Assembly (NCBI GenBank): GCA_030636285.1
Contig: DAOVXE010000005.1
Coordinates: forward strand, 1-13,027
DNA from: Candidatus Falkowiibacteriota bacterium
Lineage (GTDB): Bacteria; Patescibacteria; ABY1; BM507; UBA12075
Direction of reading: 5' to 3'
DNA length: 13,027 nucleotides
Shown here: positions 6,008-12,653 of the stretch, in pieces
Position numbering within the stretch: position 1 is the stretch's first letter
Layout: every line of letters starts with the position of its first letter
Position numbers and translations under genes: made by a program
The notes under the pieces: model-generated
Databases searched by the model: none
What the model was told of the DNA's origin: nothing
What the model saw: only the letters and a program-made list of their open reading frames with translations

Positions 6008-6231
6008 ATAATATTAGCCAATGCTTATACTTATTAACTCACCTTATGCACTAAATATTTTTACCTTAGAAAAAGTTATAATTAATGTAATTTAAACAAA
6101 AATGCTAAGATAAAACTTGTTCTTATCCTCGTTTTTGTTTAAATTACATTTATTATAACTTTTTTTACGTGATTAGCACGTAAGGTGAGTTATTAAATAA
6201 GCATAAGCGTAAGTCCTAAATATATAATATT
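6006..6231. mobile_element. Long inverted-repeat (MITE-like) element between adk and tmk
   Basis: The left arm (about 6020-6113) and right arm (about 6123-6208) are near-complementary over most of their length. Matching blocks include AACTCACCTTA, AAAAGTTATAAT, and ATGTAATTTAAACAAAAA, separated by a ~10-base loop; the arms differ by small indels and substitutions. The direct repeat ATATAATATT occurs at 6006-6015 and 6222-6231, a possible 10-bp target duplication, although AT-rich. No open frame is present. A second small palindrome, ACGTG-ATTAG-CACGT (6167-6181), lies in the right arm. It could equally be the structured leader of tmk. Left copy of the direct repeat overlaps the first ATG of tmk. 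Confidence 0.7.
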
Positions 6232-6236
6232 TGGAA

Positions 6237-6265
6237 TTTATGGTTTTGACAACCAAAAATGTCAA
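6237..6265 (-). promoter_or_regulatory. Possible promoter of tmk
   Basis: Minus-strand TTGACA (6265-6260), a 17-base spacer and CATAAA (6242-6237). Initiation would be near 6230, so the whole inverted-repeat element would be the tmk leader. The region TTTGACA...TGTCAAA is itself symmetrical and also offers TTGACA (6246-6251) on the plus strand. The call is from consensus matching only. Confidence 0.4.
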
Positions 6266-6285
6266 ATTTTATAAACGTAGATATA

Positions 6286-6308
6286 TAAAAGAAGCGCAAT
6301 AAAGCGCT
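6286..6308 (-). terminator. Intrinsic terminator of the thymidylate/adk operon
   Basis: On the minus strand AGCGC-TTTATT-GCGCT (6308-6293) is followed by TCTTTTATAT. It lies about 45 bases past the adk stop codon and marks the end of the six-gene nucleotide operon. Confidence 0.65.
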
Positions 6309-6351
6309 CCTCCTTGTGTTATATGATGTTAATACGCGAATTCGAATTATT

Positions 6352-6978
6352 TTAAGATATTATTTTTAATATCTCATCAGTGACTTGAGCGATTGATTTT
6401 TCGCCGTTGATTTGGTAAAAGATCTTTTTATTTTTATAATATTCTATTAATGGTTCAGTCTGGTTATGGTAGATCTTTAAGCGCTGCTTGATCGCTTTTG
6501 GCTGGTCGTCATCGCGGATGATCAGTTCAGTATTGCAGTGATCGCAGATATTATTGTTTTTGGGCGCGCGGCTTACCAAGTGATAGACATCACCGCATTT
6601 TGGGCAGGATCGGCGGCTGCTGATGCGCTTAAGCGAGGTTTTGTCACTGATCCAGATTTCCAGGGCATAATTTAAGGATGTAATAGAATTTAAGTATTCG
6701 GCCTGCCCCAGATCGCGCGGATAGCCGTCCAGAATAAAACCGTTTTTAACATCGGATCTTTGCAGCCTTTTTCTAATAATAGGGTCAATGATCTCACCAG
6801 GCACTAAGTCGCCGTTATTTATGATAGAGGCGATTTTTTTACCCAGCTTGGTTTGTTTTTTTATATGCTCGCGAAAAATAACACCGGTTGAAATATGGGG
6901 AATATTGAATTTATTGGATAGGATCTCTGTTTGCGTCCCTTTGCCTGACCCTTGCGGACCGAATATAATTATGTTCAT
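6352..6978 (-). CDS. adk: Adenylate kinase with zinc-binding LID
   Basis: Interconverts ATP + AMP and 2 ADP, and sustains nucleotide pools. P-loop GPQGSGKGT at residues 7-15, GYPRD at 85-89, RDDDQP at 155-160. The LID has four cysteines (C125, C128, C145, C148: CPKCG...CDHC) of the zinc-finger type common in Gram-positive and CPR enzymes. At 208 residues it is near the usual length. The start overlaps the stop of the DHFR-like gene by ATGA, so it is translationally coupled and is the last gene of the operon before the terminator at 6286-6308. Confidence 0.96.
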   Translation of the reverse strand: MNIIIFGPQGSGKGTQTEILSNKFNIPHISTGVIFREHIKKQTKLGKKIASIINNGDLVPGEIIDPIIRKRLQRSDVKNGFILDGYPRDLGQAEYLNSITSLNYALEIWISDKTSLKRISSRRSCPKCGDVYHLVSRAPKNNNICDHCNTELIIRDDDQPKAIKQRLKIYHNQTEPLIEYYKNKKIFYQINGEKSIAQVTDEILKIIS

Positions 6979-7481
6979 TGGTTTTTTAATACTTTATAAT
7001 GGAGCATTATTGAGCTGGTATTAAGTTTTTTCATTTCCAATAATTTTAGTTTCGCGTCCAGGCTTTTACTGAAAATCCCCAGCCCCTGGCCAAAGATAAG
7101 CGGCTCTATGGTTATGATCATTTCGTCAACCAAATTTTTTTCCAAAAACAGTGAGTTTAAAAAAGCGCCGCCGCCCAGAATGGCTTGGGTATGTCCTTCT
7201 GATTCCAGCTCATCCAGTACGGCCTTGGGTTCGCCTGTCACCCATTTGACCCCCTTTATTGGTTTTGGATCTTTTTTAAGAGTAAACACGACATTAAGGC
7301 GGCCCGGCAGGGGAGCGGGAAAGGTATTAAAAGTGGAATCACCGAATATTACCACGCCGATCTCATTGGATATTTTATGGAATAAGCGCTTGTCTTCCGG
7401 GCTGGTCCAATCCGGAAAATGATTTGAATTTTTAGCGATCAAGCCGTCAGCGGTAACGGCCATCATTAAGGTTATTTTCAT
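6975..7481 (-). CDS. Dihydrofolate reductase / RibD C-terminal-type reductase
   Basis: A 168-residue protein of the DHFR-fold family: AVTADGLIAKN at 8-18, an internal FGDSTFNTFPAPLPGR segment (46-61), and the nucleotide-binding ILGGGAFLNSLFLE followed by LVDEMIITIEPLIFGQGLGIF. These features resemble RibD C-terminal reductases more than classical FolA. Its place between dut and adk, in an operon with thyA, supports a folate-reducing role, since ThyA turns methylene-tetrahydrofolate into dihydrofolate. No other reductase is in the window. A riboflavin role cannot be excluded by sequence. The start is ATG 7481, without a Shine-Dalgarno. Confidence 0.85.
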   Translation of the reverse strand: MKITLMMAVTADGLIAKNSNHFPDWTSPEDKRLFHKISNEIGVVIFGDSTFNTFPAPLPGRLNVVFTLKKDPKPIKGVKWVTGEPKAVLDELESEGHTQAILGGGAFLNSLFLEKNLVDEMIITIEPLIFGQGLGIFSKSLDAKLKLLEMKKLNTSSIMLHYKVLKNQ

Positions 7482-7507
7482 GGTTTGTATATTATACAGT
7501 GAGTTTA

Positions 7508-7927
7508 TTATTTGCCGGAGCTGGCAAAACGTTTGGCGCCGCGTTGAGTGTTGTCCTCAATTTTGGCTTTAACCGGATCCAAAAGTTCTATTTTTTGAAT
7601 TAATAATTGGGCGATCTTTTCACCTTTTTTAATATTGTAAATTTTTTTAGTGGTGTTAGCCAAATGAATTGTTAATTCACCCCGAAATCCGGAATCAATT
7701 ACTCCGCCCAGAGTTTTAATTCCGGCCTTGCCCATAGAGCCCCGATCCCAGACAAGTCCAACGTGTCCATTGGGGATAGCCAGTTTTATACCGGTTTTTA
7801 TAATAGCCGGTTGGTTTGGCTCCAGAGCTTTATCTTCTACGCAATAAATATCCAGACCCGCGTCACCCGCGTAAGAACGGGTGGGGAGTTTCGCGTCTTG
7901 GTGGATTAGCTGGACAGGCAAATTCAT
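7508..7927 (-). CDS. dut: dUTP diphosphatase
   Basis: Hydrolyses dUTP to dUMP, the ThyA substrate, and keeps uracil out of DNA. Motif 1 is AGDAGLDIY (20-28), motif 2 WDRGSMGKAG (60-69), motif 3 GGVIDSGFRGE (74-84, with the Asp at 78), motif 4 KKGEKIAQLLI (100-110) and motif 5 TQRGAKRFASSGK (127-139). Three positions are unusual. Motif 2 reads R-G-S where R-S-G is more typical. The motif 3 Tyr is Phe81. The glycines of motif 5 are partly replaced (KRFASSG rather than GFGSTG). The 139-residue length is normal. It is part of the thymidylate operon. Confidence 0.93.
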   Translation of the reverse strand: MNLPVQLIHQDAKLPTRSYAGDAGLDIYCVEDKALEPNQPAIIKTGIKLAIPNGHVGLVWDRGSMGKAGIKTLGGVIDSGFRGELTIHLANTTKKIYNIKKGEKIAQLLIQKIELLDPVKAKIEDNTQRGAKRFASSGK

Positions 7928-7943
7928 TATTATAAGCGACTTC

Positions 7944-8507
7944 TTAAACAGTCTCTAAATATTTTTTTATTAATAAATCAATTTGTTGATAAAGTTCATT
8001 AAAATTTTCGTTGTTATCAATGGTTTCATCAGCGGTTTTCATAACTTCCGGAATTTCAGCGTCAGCTTCTTTTTGGCCGTCTGTTAAAAATTCCTCGTAA
8101 GTTTTATCGGAATCGCCTTTATTTTCGTTTCTTTCTACCAATCTTTCGTATCTGGTTTTTGGGTCTGCTTGAATTTGAATTAATACAAAGCCTTCTATTT
8201 CTCTCAAGTATTTAATATCAGCATGTCTTCTGACGCCGTCAATAGAAATTATATTTTTTTTGGCTTTTTTCGCGTCTTCGGATATTACCTTAGATAATAC
8301 GTCTTCCCCAAAATTTTTCCGGAGCAGTGTTGACATCCGTTGCATGCTATCCCGAGAAATTGGATAATAAACGCGGTTTAATATGTCGCGGAGAATGGTA
8401 GAAAAACGAAGAGTCTTGGCCTGATATTTATTTTCTAAATATTTATTAATTGTGCTTTTGCCGGAAGCTATTTGGCCAACCAGCCCGATAATTAGTTTCT
8501 TTTTCAT
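7944..8507 (-). CDS. P-loop kinase of the AAA_18/dephospho-CoA kinase-like type, probable (d)NMP kinase
   Basis: A 187-residue protein with Walker A GQIASGKST at 11-19, an ISIDGVRR segment near 92-99, and a LVERNENKGDSDKTYEEF stretch that could be a LID. The fold resembles dephospho-CoA kinases and phage-type deoxynucleoside monophosphate kinases; the sequence does not settle the substrate. It starts 2 bases after the thyA stop and precedes dut, so a deoxynucleotide role is more likely than a role in CoA synthesis. Its function remains open. Confidence 0.75.
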   Translation of the reverse strand: MKKKLIIGLVGQIASGKSTINKYLENKYQAKTLRFSTILRDILNRVYYPISRDSMQRMSTLLRKNFGEDVLSKVISEDAKKAKKNIISIDGVRRHADIKYLREIEGFVLIQIQADPKTRYERLVERNENKGDSDKTYEEFLTDGQKEADAEIPEVMKTADETIDNNENFNELYQQIDLLIKKYLETV

Positions 8508-8509
8508 AT

Positions 8510-9439
8510 TTATACTGATATTGGGGCTTTGATCGGTGGATATGGATCATAGCCTTCAAGAGTAAAGTCCTTATGTTTAAAGCTAAAAATATCTTTAACC
8601 TTTGGATCAATGATCATTTTGGGGATATTTTTGGGTTCACGGCTAAGCTGTTCGCGGACTTGATCAAAGTGATTGTTATATATATGGACATCGCCGAAAG
8701 TATGGATGAATTCACCCGGCTTAAGGCCGGCTACCTGGGCCATCATCATTGTGAAAAGCGCGTAGGAAGCGATGTTAAACGGTACGCCCAAAAAGACATC
8801 CGCGCTGCGCTGGTAGAGCTGGCATGACAATTTGCCGTTAATAACATAAAAATGAAATAAAGTATGGCAGGGCGGAGGAGCCGAGATACTGCCTTCAATC
8901 AAAGTTTTTAAATCCCCGAGATTCCAGCCGCTAATGATAATGCGCCTGGAATTGGGATTGTTTTTAATCTGCTCAACCGCGTCGCTGATTTGGTTTATTT
9001 TGGTCCCGTCATTAGCTTCCCAGGCGATCCATTGCTTGCCGTAAACCGGCCCGAGATTGCCCCACTTGTCGGCAAAACTATTATCATTTTTGATTTTGTC
9101 GATAAAATTCTTTTTTTCCTCATGCCATTCGTCAGAATACATGGGGAATTTATTTTCAAGCTTATTGGCTTTGAGATATGGTTGATACACCCATTCGTCC
9201 CAGATGTGCACGTCGTTATCCGCTAAATATTTAATATTGGTTGAACCGGACAGGAACCAGATCAACTCGTGGATTATTCCGCGGATAAAGACCTTTTTTG
9301 TGGTTAAAAGAGGATAGCCTTGGCTTAGATCAAAGCGCATTTGGTAGCCAAACCAGCTTCTGGTGCCGGTGCCGGTGCGGTCGCCTTTGTCAGTGCCATG
9401 GTCAAGGATATGTTGCAGGAGATTTAAATATTGTTTCAT
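8510..9439 (-). CDS. thyA: Thymidylate synthase ThyA
   Basis: Methylates dUMP to dTMP using methylene-tetrahydrofolate. DRTGTGT at 20-26 (phosphate Arg21), catalytic Cys191 in APPPCH, SRR at 164-166, [18 protein letters not shown] and [13 protein letters not shown] are all present, and the C-terminus is IKAPISV. At 309 residues it is longer than the ~264-residue E. coli form; the extra residues (about 90-130) match the small-domain insertion of the L. casei type. The operon order is dCMP deaminase, thyA, kinase, dut, reductase, adk. Confidence 0.97.
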   Translation of the reverse strand: MKQYLNLLQHILDHGTDKGDRTGTGTRSWFGYQMRFDLSQGYPLLTTKKVFIRGIIHELIWFLSGSTNIKYLADNDVHIWDEWVYQPYLKANKLENKFPMYSDEWHEEKKNFIDKIKNDNSFADKWGNLGPVYGKQWIAWEANDGTKINQISDAVEQIKNNPNSRRIIISGWNLGDLKTLIEGSISAPPPCHTLFHFYVINGKLSCQLYQRSADVFLGVPFNIASYALFTMMMAQVAGLKPGEFIHTFGDVHIYNNHFDQVREQLSREPKNIPKMIIDPKVKDIFSFKHKDFTLEGYDPYPPIKAPISV

Positions 9440-9452
9440 ATTTTTATGATTA

Positions 9453-9959
9453 TTACATGTCTTCGTAGGTGGTCATTTTGTCGTTTAACAAATCAAATTT
9501 TATATTTGCTTCTTTAAAAATTTCTTTAGAGCGGGCGCCGCCATGGTAATCCTGGGCGCAGACCACGCGTTTAATGCCGGTATTTATGATCATCTTGGCG
9601 CAGACGTAGCAGGGAGTCATTTTGCAGTATAAAGTAGAGCCGTCCAGTCTGGCGCCGAAGCGGGCGGCTTGGGCAATGGCGTTTTGCTCGGCATGAGTAG
9701 TGCGGATGCAGTGGCGGGACCGGGTGCCATCCTCGTTGATTACGGTATGCATCTCATGGCCGGCTTCATCACAGTGCGGCAAGCCGACAGGGGAGCCAAC
9801 ATAGCCGGTGGAAACGATATGTTTATTATGGACAATAACGCAGCCGGCGTGTCCGCGGTCGCAGGTGCCGCGTGAGCCGATAACCTTGGTTAAACTCATA
9901 AAATATTCATCCCAACTGGGCCGCTGGTGTTTTTTCTTAGCTGTATTTTTATCAGGCAT
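9453..9959 (-). CDS. dCMP deaminase (ComEB-like)
   Basis: Deaminates dCMP to dUMP. The zinc site is H89-A-E91 (THAEQNAI) plus P116-C117-x-x-C120 (PCYVCAK). There are also the additional Cys/His residues found in this family (CDRGH at 33-37; [11 protein letters not shown] at 61-71). At 168 residues it is a typical length. It is the first gene of the thymidylate operon. No clear promoter or Shine-Dalgarno is visible; readthrough past the 9991-10024 hairpin from the rplA side is possible. Confidence 0.95.
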   Translation of the reverse strand: MPDKNTAKKKHQRPSWDEYFMSLTKVIGSRGTCDRGHAGCVIVHNKHIVSTGYVGSPVGLPHCDEAGHEMHTVINEDGTRSRHCIRTTHAEQNAIAQAARFGARLDGSTLYCKMTPCYVCAKMIINTGIKRVVCAQDYHGGARSKEIFKEANIKFDLLNDKMTTYEDM

Positions 9960-9985
9960 AAAAATTTTTAAAATAATGTTTAATA

Positions 9986-10024
9986 GATAAAAAGAAAGGA
10001 TATATTTGCATATATCCTTTCTTT
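9986..10024 (-). terminator. Intrinsic terminator downstream of rplA
   Basis: A perfect 15-bp stem, AAAGAAAGGATATAT / ATATATCCTTTCTTT, with a 4-base loop (TTGC). In the minus direction it is followed by TTATC, extending the T-rich end. It lies 71 bases past the rplA stop and separates the secE-rplA transcript from the thymidylate operon. The stem is AT-rich, so its strength is uncertain. Confidence 0.65.
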
Positions 10025-10095
10025 AATTCATGGAATGAGCAGGGGATGCTTAAATATTTTAGCAGAATTTGAAAGCGAGTACAAATGTGGATAAG

Positions 10096-10812
10096 TTAGG
10101 CGATAACAACTTTGATGCCCGGACCCATGCTTGAGCTGATTGAAATGTTCTCAATATAAGCGCCTTTTGCCTTTGTTGGTTTGGCTTTCATAATTGCTTT
10201 TAGTATGGCCCGGTAATTATCTGTTAGTTTTTCATTATCAAAGCTTACTTTACCAATAGAGACATGGATATTGCCTGTGTCGTCATTTTTAAAGCTGACT
10301 TTGCCTTTTTTTAATTCCTTGACCGCTTTGGCCGGATCAGGCGTAACAGTCTCATTCTTCGGACTGGGCATTAGGCCGCGCGTGCCAAGAATACGCGCGA
10401 TTTGAGACAGGTTTTTCATAATTGTTGGTTCGGCGACCGCGACTTCAAAGTCAGTCTTTTCGCTTTTCTTGATTTTTGCGATCAAGTCTTCTCCGCCAAA
10501 AAGGTCAGCCCCTGCCTGTTTAACTTCCTTTTCTTTATCCGGCGTGACAAAAGCGGCGACGCGGATGGTTTTGCCGGTTCCGTGAGGCAGTGAAACAGCG
10601 GCGCGAACCTGCTGTTCGCCTTTTTTCGGGTCTATTCCTAATCGGAAATGAATTTCTACAGTGGCATCAAATTTGGTTTTACTAAGGCTCTTGGTTAATT
10701 TAACAGCCTCATCAATCTCATAGGTTTTGGTTTTGTCAAATTCCGGAGACGAAAGATCTTTCGTTCTTACCTTAGACGCGGATTTTTTTACTTTGCTTTT
10801 TTCTTTTTTCAT
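10096..10812 (-). CDS. rplA: 50S ribosomal protein L1 (uL1)
   Basis: Ribosomal L1-stalk protein, which can also repress its own operon in other bacteria. It has 238 residues, including a Lys/Ser-rich N-terminal extension (about 1-25). Typical segments are YEIDEAVKL, KFDATVEIHFRLGIDPKK, VSLPHGTGK, GGEDLIAKI, LGTRGLMPSPK and the C-terminal SSSMGPGIKV. It follows rplK after a 199-base spacer; rplJ/rplL do not follow, because a terminator does. The start has only a weak purine stretch. Confidence 0.97.
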   Translation of the reverse strand: MKKEKSKVKKSASKVRTKDLSSPEFDKTKTYEIDEAVKLTKSLSKTKFDATVEIHFRLGIDPKKGEQQVRAAVSLPHGTGKTIRVAAFVTPDKEKEVKQAGADLFGGEDLIAKIKKSEKTDFEVAVAEPTIMKNLSQIARILGTRGLMPSPKNETVTPDPAKAVKELKKGKVSFKNDDTGNIHVSIGKVSFDNEKLTDNYRAILKAIMKAKPTKAKGAYIENISISSSMGPGIKVVIA

Positions 10813-11011
10813 AGTCGTCTTTCGTGGTGCAAGCGAGTTAGAAAGTTTGTAAAGTTATAAAGTTTATAAAGTGTTAAATAATCTTACTTTACAAATTTTC
10901 AACTTTTCAACTTTTAAACTAAATTCTCTCCCACAAAATTAATAATATATTAAATTTAAAAATGATAGAAATTAGAATTTCTTTCGATTTTTGCTTTCTA
11001 CTTTCTATTTT
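10813..11011. repeat. Low-complexity repeats in the rplK-rplA spacer
   Basis: No gene is visible in these 199 bases. An imperfect inverted repeat pairs 10842-10855 (AAAGTTTGTAAAGT) with 10886-10899, with one mismatch. An 8-base period (TTTTCAAC, TTTTCAAC, TTTTAAAC) covers 10896-10919, and a 7-base period (CTTTCTA twice) covers 10994-11007. The small palindrome AGAAATTAGAATTTCT sits at 10967-10982. The AAAGTT wording resembles the second miaB insert. Confidence 0.55.
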
Positions 11012-11434
11012 TTACTTAACTTCCACCCCCATTTGTCTGGCAGTGCCTTCAATGATTTTCATTGCCTGTTTAACGTCATTGGTATTCAGGTCAGGGAGTT
11101 TGATCTCGGCGATTTCTTTGACTTGCGCGAGCGTTAACTGGCCGTTTTTTTCCAGATTAGGCTTGCCAGAGCCTTTTTTGATCTTGGCGTATTTTTTGAT
11201 CAATTCGGCTGCCAGCGGGGTTTTGGTAATAAAAGTAAAGCTGCGGTCTTCAAAAACCGTGATCTCCACCGGGACAATATCGCCCATTTTATCCTTGGTT
11301 TTATTATTAAAGGCGGTGCAGAATTCCTGGATATTAAGGCCATGCTGGCCAAGAGCCGGACCAACCGGAGGAGCCGGGTTTGCCTGCCCGGCCGGAATTT
11401 GCAGTTTTATTAATGTTAGTATTTTTTTAGCCAT
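11012..11434 (-). CDS. rplK: 50S ribosomal protein L11 (uL11)
   Basis: Ribosomal stalk-base protein bound to the GTPase-associated region of 23S rRNA. It has 140 residues, normal for the family: [38 protein letters not shown] at the N-terminus, then [16 protein letters not shown] and the C-terminal [25 protein letters not shown]. The start is set at ATG 11434, giving MAKK; an in-frame ATG at 11458 lies within the repeat flanking the GxxExxY cassette and is less likely. No Shine-Dalgarno. Upstream is an inserted cassette where nusG would normally be adjacent. Confidence 0.96.
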   Translation of the reverse strand: MAKKILTLIKLQIPAGQANPAPPVGPALGQHGLNIQEFCTAFNNKTKDKMGDIVPVEITVFEDRSFTFITKTPLAAELIKKYAKIKKGSGKPNLEKNGQLTLAQVKEIAEIKLPDLNTNDVKQAMKIIEGTARQMGVEVK

Positions 11435-11447
11435 ACACAAATTAAAT

Positions 11448-11509
11448 ACACAGATCACAGATATATGTTCTTGTTAATAAAACATTTATCTGTAATAAGT
11501 GTTTTATAA
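11448..11509. repeat. Downstream flanking repeat of the GxxExxY cassette
   Basis: ACACAGATCACAGATA (11448-11463) is a perfect inverted copy of 11992-12007 on the other side of the gene. The wider segment 11449-11493 also matches 11955-11998 as a direct repeat (shared core ACAGATATATGTT then TTGTTAATA). It is self-complementary through ACAGATA...TATCTGT. AGTGTTTTATAA further in mirrors TTATAAAACGC of the other flank. Confidence 0.7.
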
Positions 11510-11513
11510 TATT

Positions 11514-11924
11514 TTAGAAACCAATATCATTACAAAATATTTTTCTATCATTTGTATAAATATACCTTTTTGGTTTAAATTTTTCTTCACAAAAATTTAC
11601 TATGTATAATATTTCGTATTTGGTTGTTTTTAAATATTCTATAGTTTGACGAATGTCATCCATTGTTAAAAAGGGTTTTGCTTTTAATTCAATAATGATT
11701 TTATTTTCAACTAATATATCAGGTAAATAATATGTTATTAGCTTGCCTGTGTCCAGTGAATATTTATTAATCTTTGGTTTATTTTTAAATTCAATTTTTC
11801 TTAAACCAATTAATTCAATTAAAACTCGGTGATAAAAATTTTCGCGATGATTTGGGCCATATTTATTCCTAATATCATAAAAACAACCCATTAATTTTTC
11901 ACTTAATGCTTTTTCTAAGAACAT
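11514..11924 (-). CDS. GxxExxY protein, PD-(D/E)xK nuclease-fold
   Basis: A 136-residue protein of the GxxExxY family. The signature region is YGPNHRENFYHRVL (22-35), in which the second Gly is Asn. The nuclease-like core is PDILVENKIIIELKA, with D69, E79 and K81 as the candidate PD-(D/E)xK triad. Function in this family is unsettled. The gene interrupts the usual nusG-rplK order, is bounded on both sides by matching ACAGAT-type repeats, is AT-rich, and has a strong Shine-Dalgarno (AAGGAG, 4 bases before ATG) unlike its neighbours. These point to a cassette acquired from elsewhere. Confidence 0.85.
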   Translation of the reverse strand: MFLEKALSEKLMGCFYDIRNKYGPNHRENFYHRVLIELIGLRKIEFKNKPKINKYSLDTGKLITYYLPDILVENKIIIELKAKPFLTMDDIRQTIEYLKTTKYEILYIVNFCEEKFKPKRYIYTNDRKIFCNDIGF

Positions 11925-11943
11925 ATTCTCCTTGTATTACGCA

Positions 11944-12007
11944 TTTATAAAACGCGGATTACAGATATATGTTTTTGTTAATATAAATATGTATCTGTGA
12001 TCTGTGT
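11944..12007. repeat. Upstream flanking repeat of the GxxExxY cassette
   Basis: TATCTGTGATCTGTGT (11992-12007) inversely matches 11448-11463, and 11955-11998 directly matches the same flank. TTATAAAACGC (11945-11955) mirrors GTTTTATAA on the other side. The unit folds on itself (ACAGATATATGT with ATATGTATCTGT). The symmetrical flanks bracket only the GxxExxY gene. Confidence 0.7.
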
Positions 12008-12019
12008 TCTATGTATGTG

Positions 12020-12565
12020 TTATATTTTTTTAATTTGTAAAAAGTCCAGCTCTACCGGGGTTTCGCGGCCAAACATGGAAACCAGCACTTTGACCTTGCC
12101 TTTGGATTCGTCAACGTTTATAACCTTGCCTTCCAGGTTTTTAAACGGACCGTCAATAATGCGCACCGGAGAGCCTTCACTGACATCCACCTTATATTTC
12201 GGTTCTTCCACGCCCATTCGTTTTTGCAGTTCTTTGACTTCTTTTTCGCTGATCGGCGTCGGGATGGTGCCGGTGCCGATAAAGCCGGTAACGTTCGGTG
12301 TATTTCTGACAACATACCAGGATTCGTCGGTTACGATCATTTCCACCAGAACATAGCCGGGGAAGATCTTTTCTTCCACGACTTTGCGTTTGCCGTTTTT
12401 AATGCGAATTTTTTTTTCAGACGGAATCAGAATATTGTAGATCTTATCTTCCATATCCATGGATTCAATGCGCTGTTTCAGGTTTTTCTCCACATTTTCC
12501 TCATATCCGGAATAGGTGTGAAGAACATACCAGCGGCGTCCTTGATGTAAGGTTTGTTTAGCCAT
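12020..12565 (-). CDS. nusG: Transcription termination/antitermination factor NusG
   Basis: Binds RNA polymerase and links transcription to Rho or to the ribosome. It has 181 residues: the NGN domain (RRWYVLHTYSGYEENVEKNLKQR, KIFPGYVLVEM, VRNTPNVTGFIG) and a C-terminal KOW domain (GSPVRIIDGPFKNLEGKV...VKVLVSMFGRETPVELDF). The start is set at ATG 12565 (MAKQTLHQG). The frame is open up to an ATG at 12619 that runs through a palindromic repeat, so an 18-residue repeat-encoded extension is formally possible. secE is immediately upstream. Confidence 0.97.
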   Translation of the reverse strand: MAKQTLHQGRRWYVLHTYSGYEENVEKNLKQRIESMDMEDKIYNILIPSEKKIRIKNGKRKVVEEKIFPGYVLVEMIVTDESWYVVRNTPNVTGFIGTGTIPTPISEKEVKELQKRMGVEEPKYKVDVSEGSPVRIIDGPFKNLEGKVINVDESKGKVKVLVSMFGRETPVELDFLQIKKI

Positions 12566-12570
12566 AATTG

Positions 12571-12617
12571 TTTCGCTTCGCGAAAGCCCCGCTACTCCGC
12601 CAGCTGGCGGATGGGGC
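12571..12617. repeat. GC-rich palindromic repeat between secE and nusG
   Basis: Two stacked palindromes: TTTCGC-TTC-GCGAAA (12571-12585), then GCCCC...GGGGC (12586-12590 with 12613-12617) enclosing the perfect palindrome CCGCCAGCTGGCGG (12597-12610). It is far more GC-rich than its surroundings. It keeps the nusG frame open. It lacks a T-run in the minus direction, so it is not a clear terminator. Confidence 0.65.
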
Positions 12618-12653
12618 ATATACGAATTTTATTTATACAATCTAGCGATTCTA

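Noticed and set aside
6167..6181. ACGTG-ATTAG-CACGT as a separate operator
   Set aside because: It lies within one arm of the long inverted repeat and is not mirrored in the other arm; too short to call alone.
10025..10095. Small RNA or tRNA in the rplA-dCMP deaminase gap
   Set aside because: Only a 4-bp AGCA/TGCT pairing is visible; no tRNA arm pattern or promoter could be supported.
10962..11477. 171-codon plus-strand open frame over rplK
   Set aside because: It is the reverse frame of a clear ribosomal protein gene and runs into the flanking repeats.
11448..12007. Insertion sequence with terminal inverted repeats
   Set aside because: The flanks are symmetrical, but the only gene between them is GxxExxY, with no transposase features; kept as a cassette rather than an IS.
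12571..12617. Rho-independent terminator between secE and nusG
   Set aside because: The GC-rich palindrome has no T-run in the minus direction and would cut off nusG, rplK and rplA.
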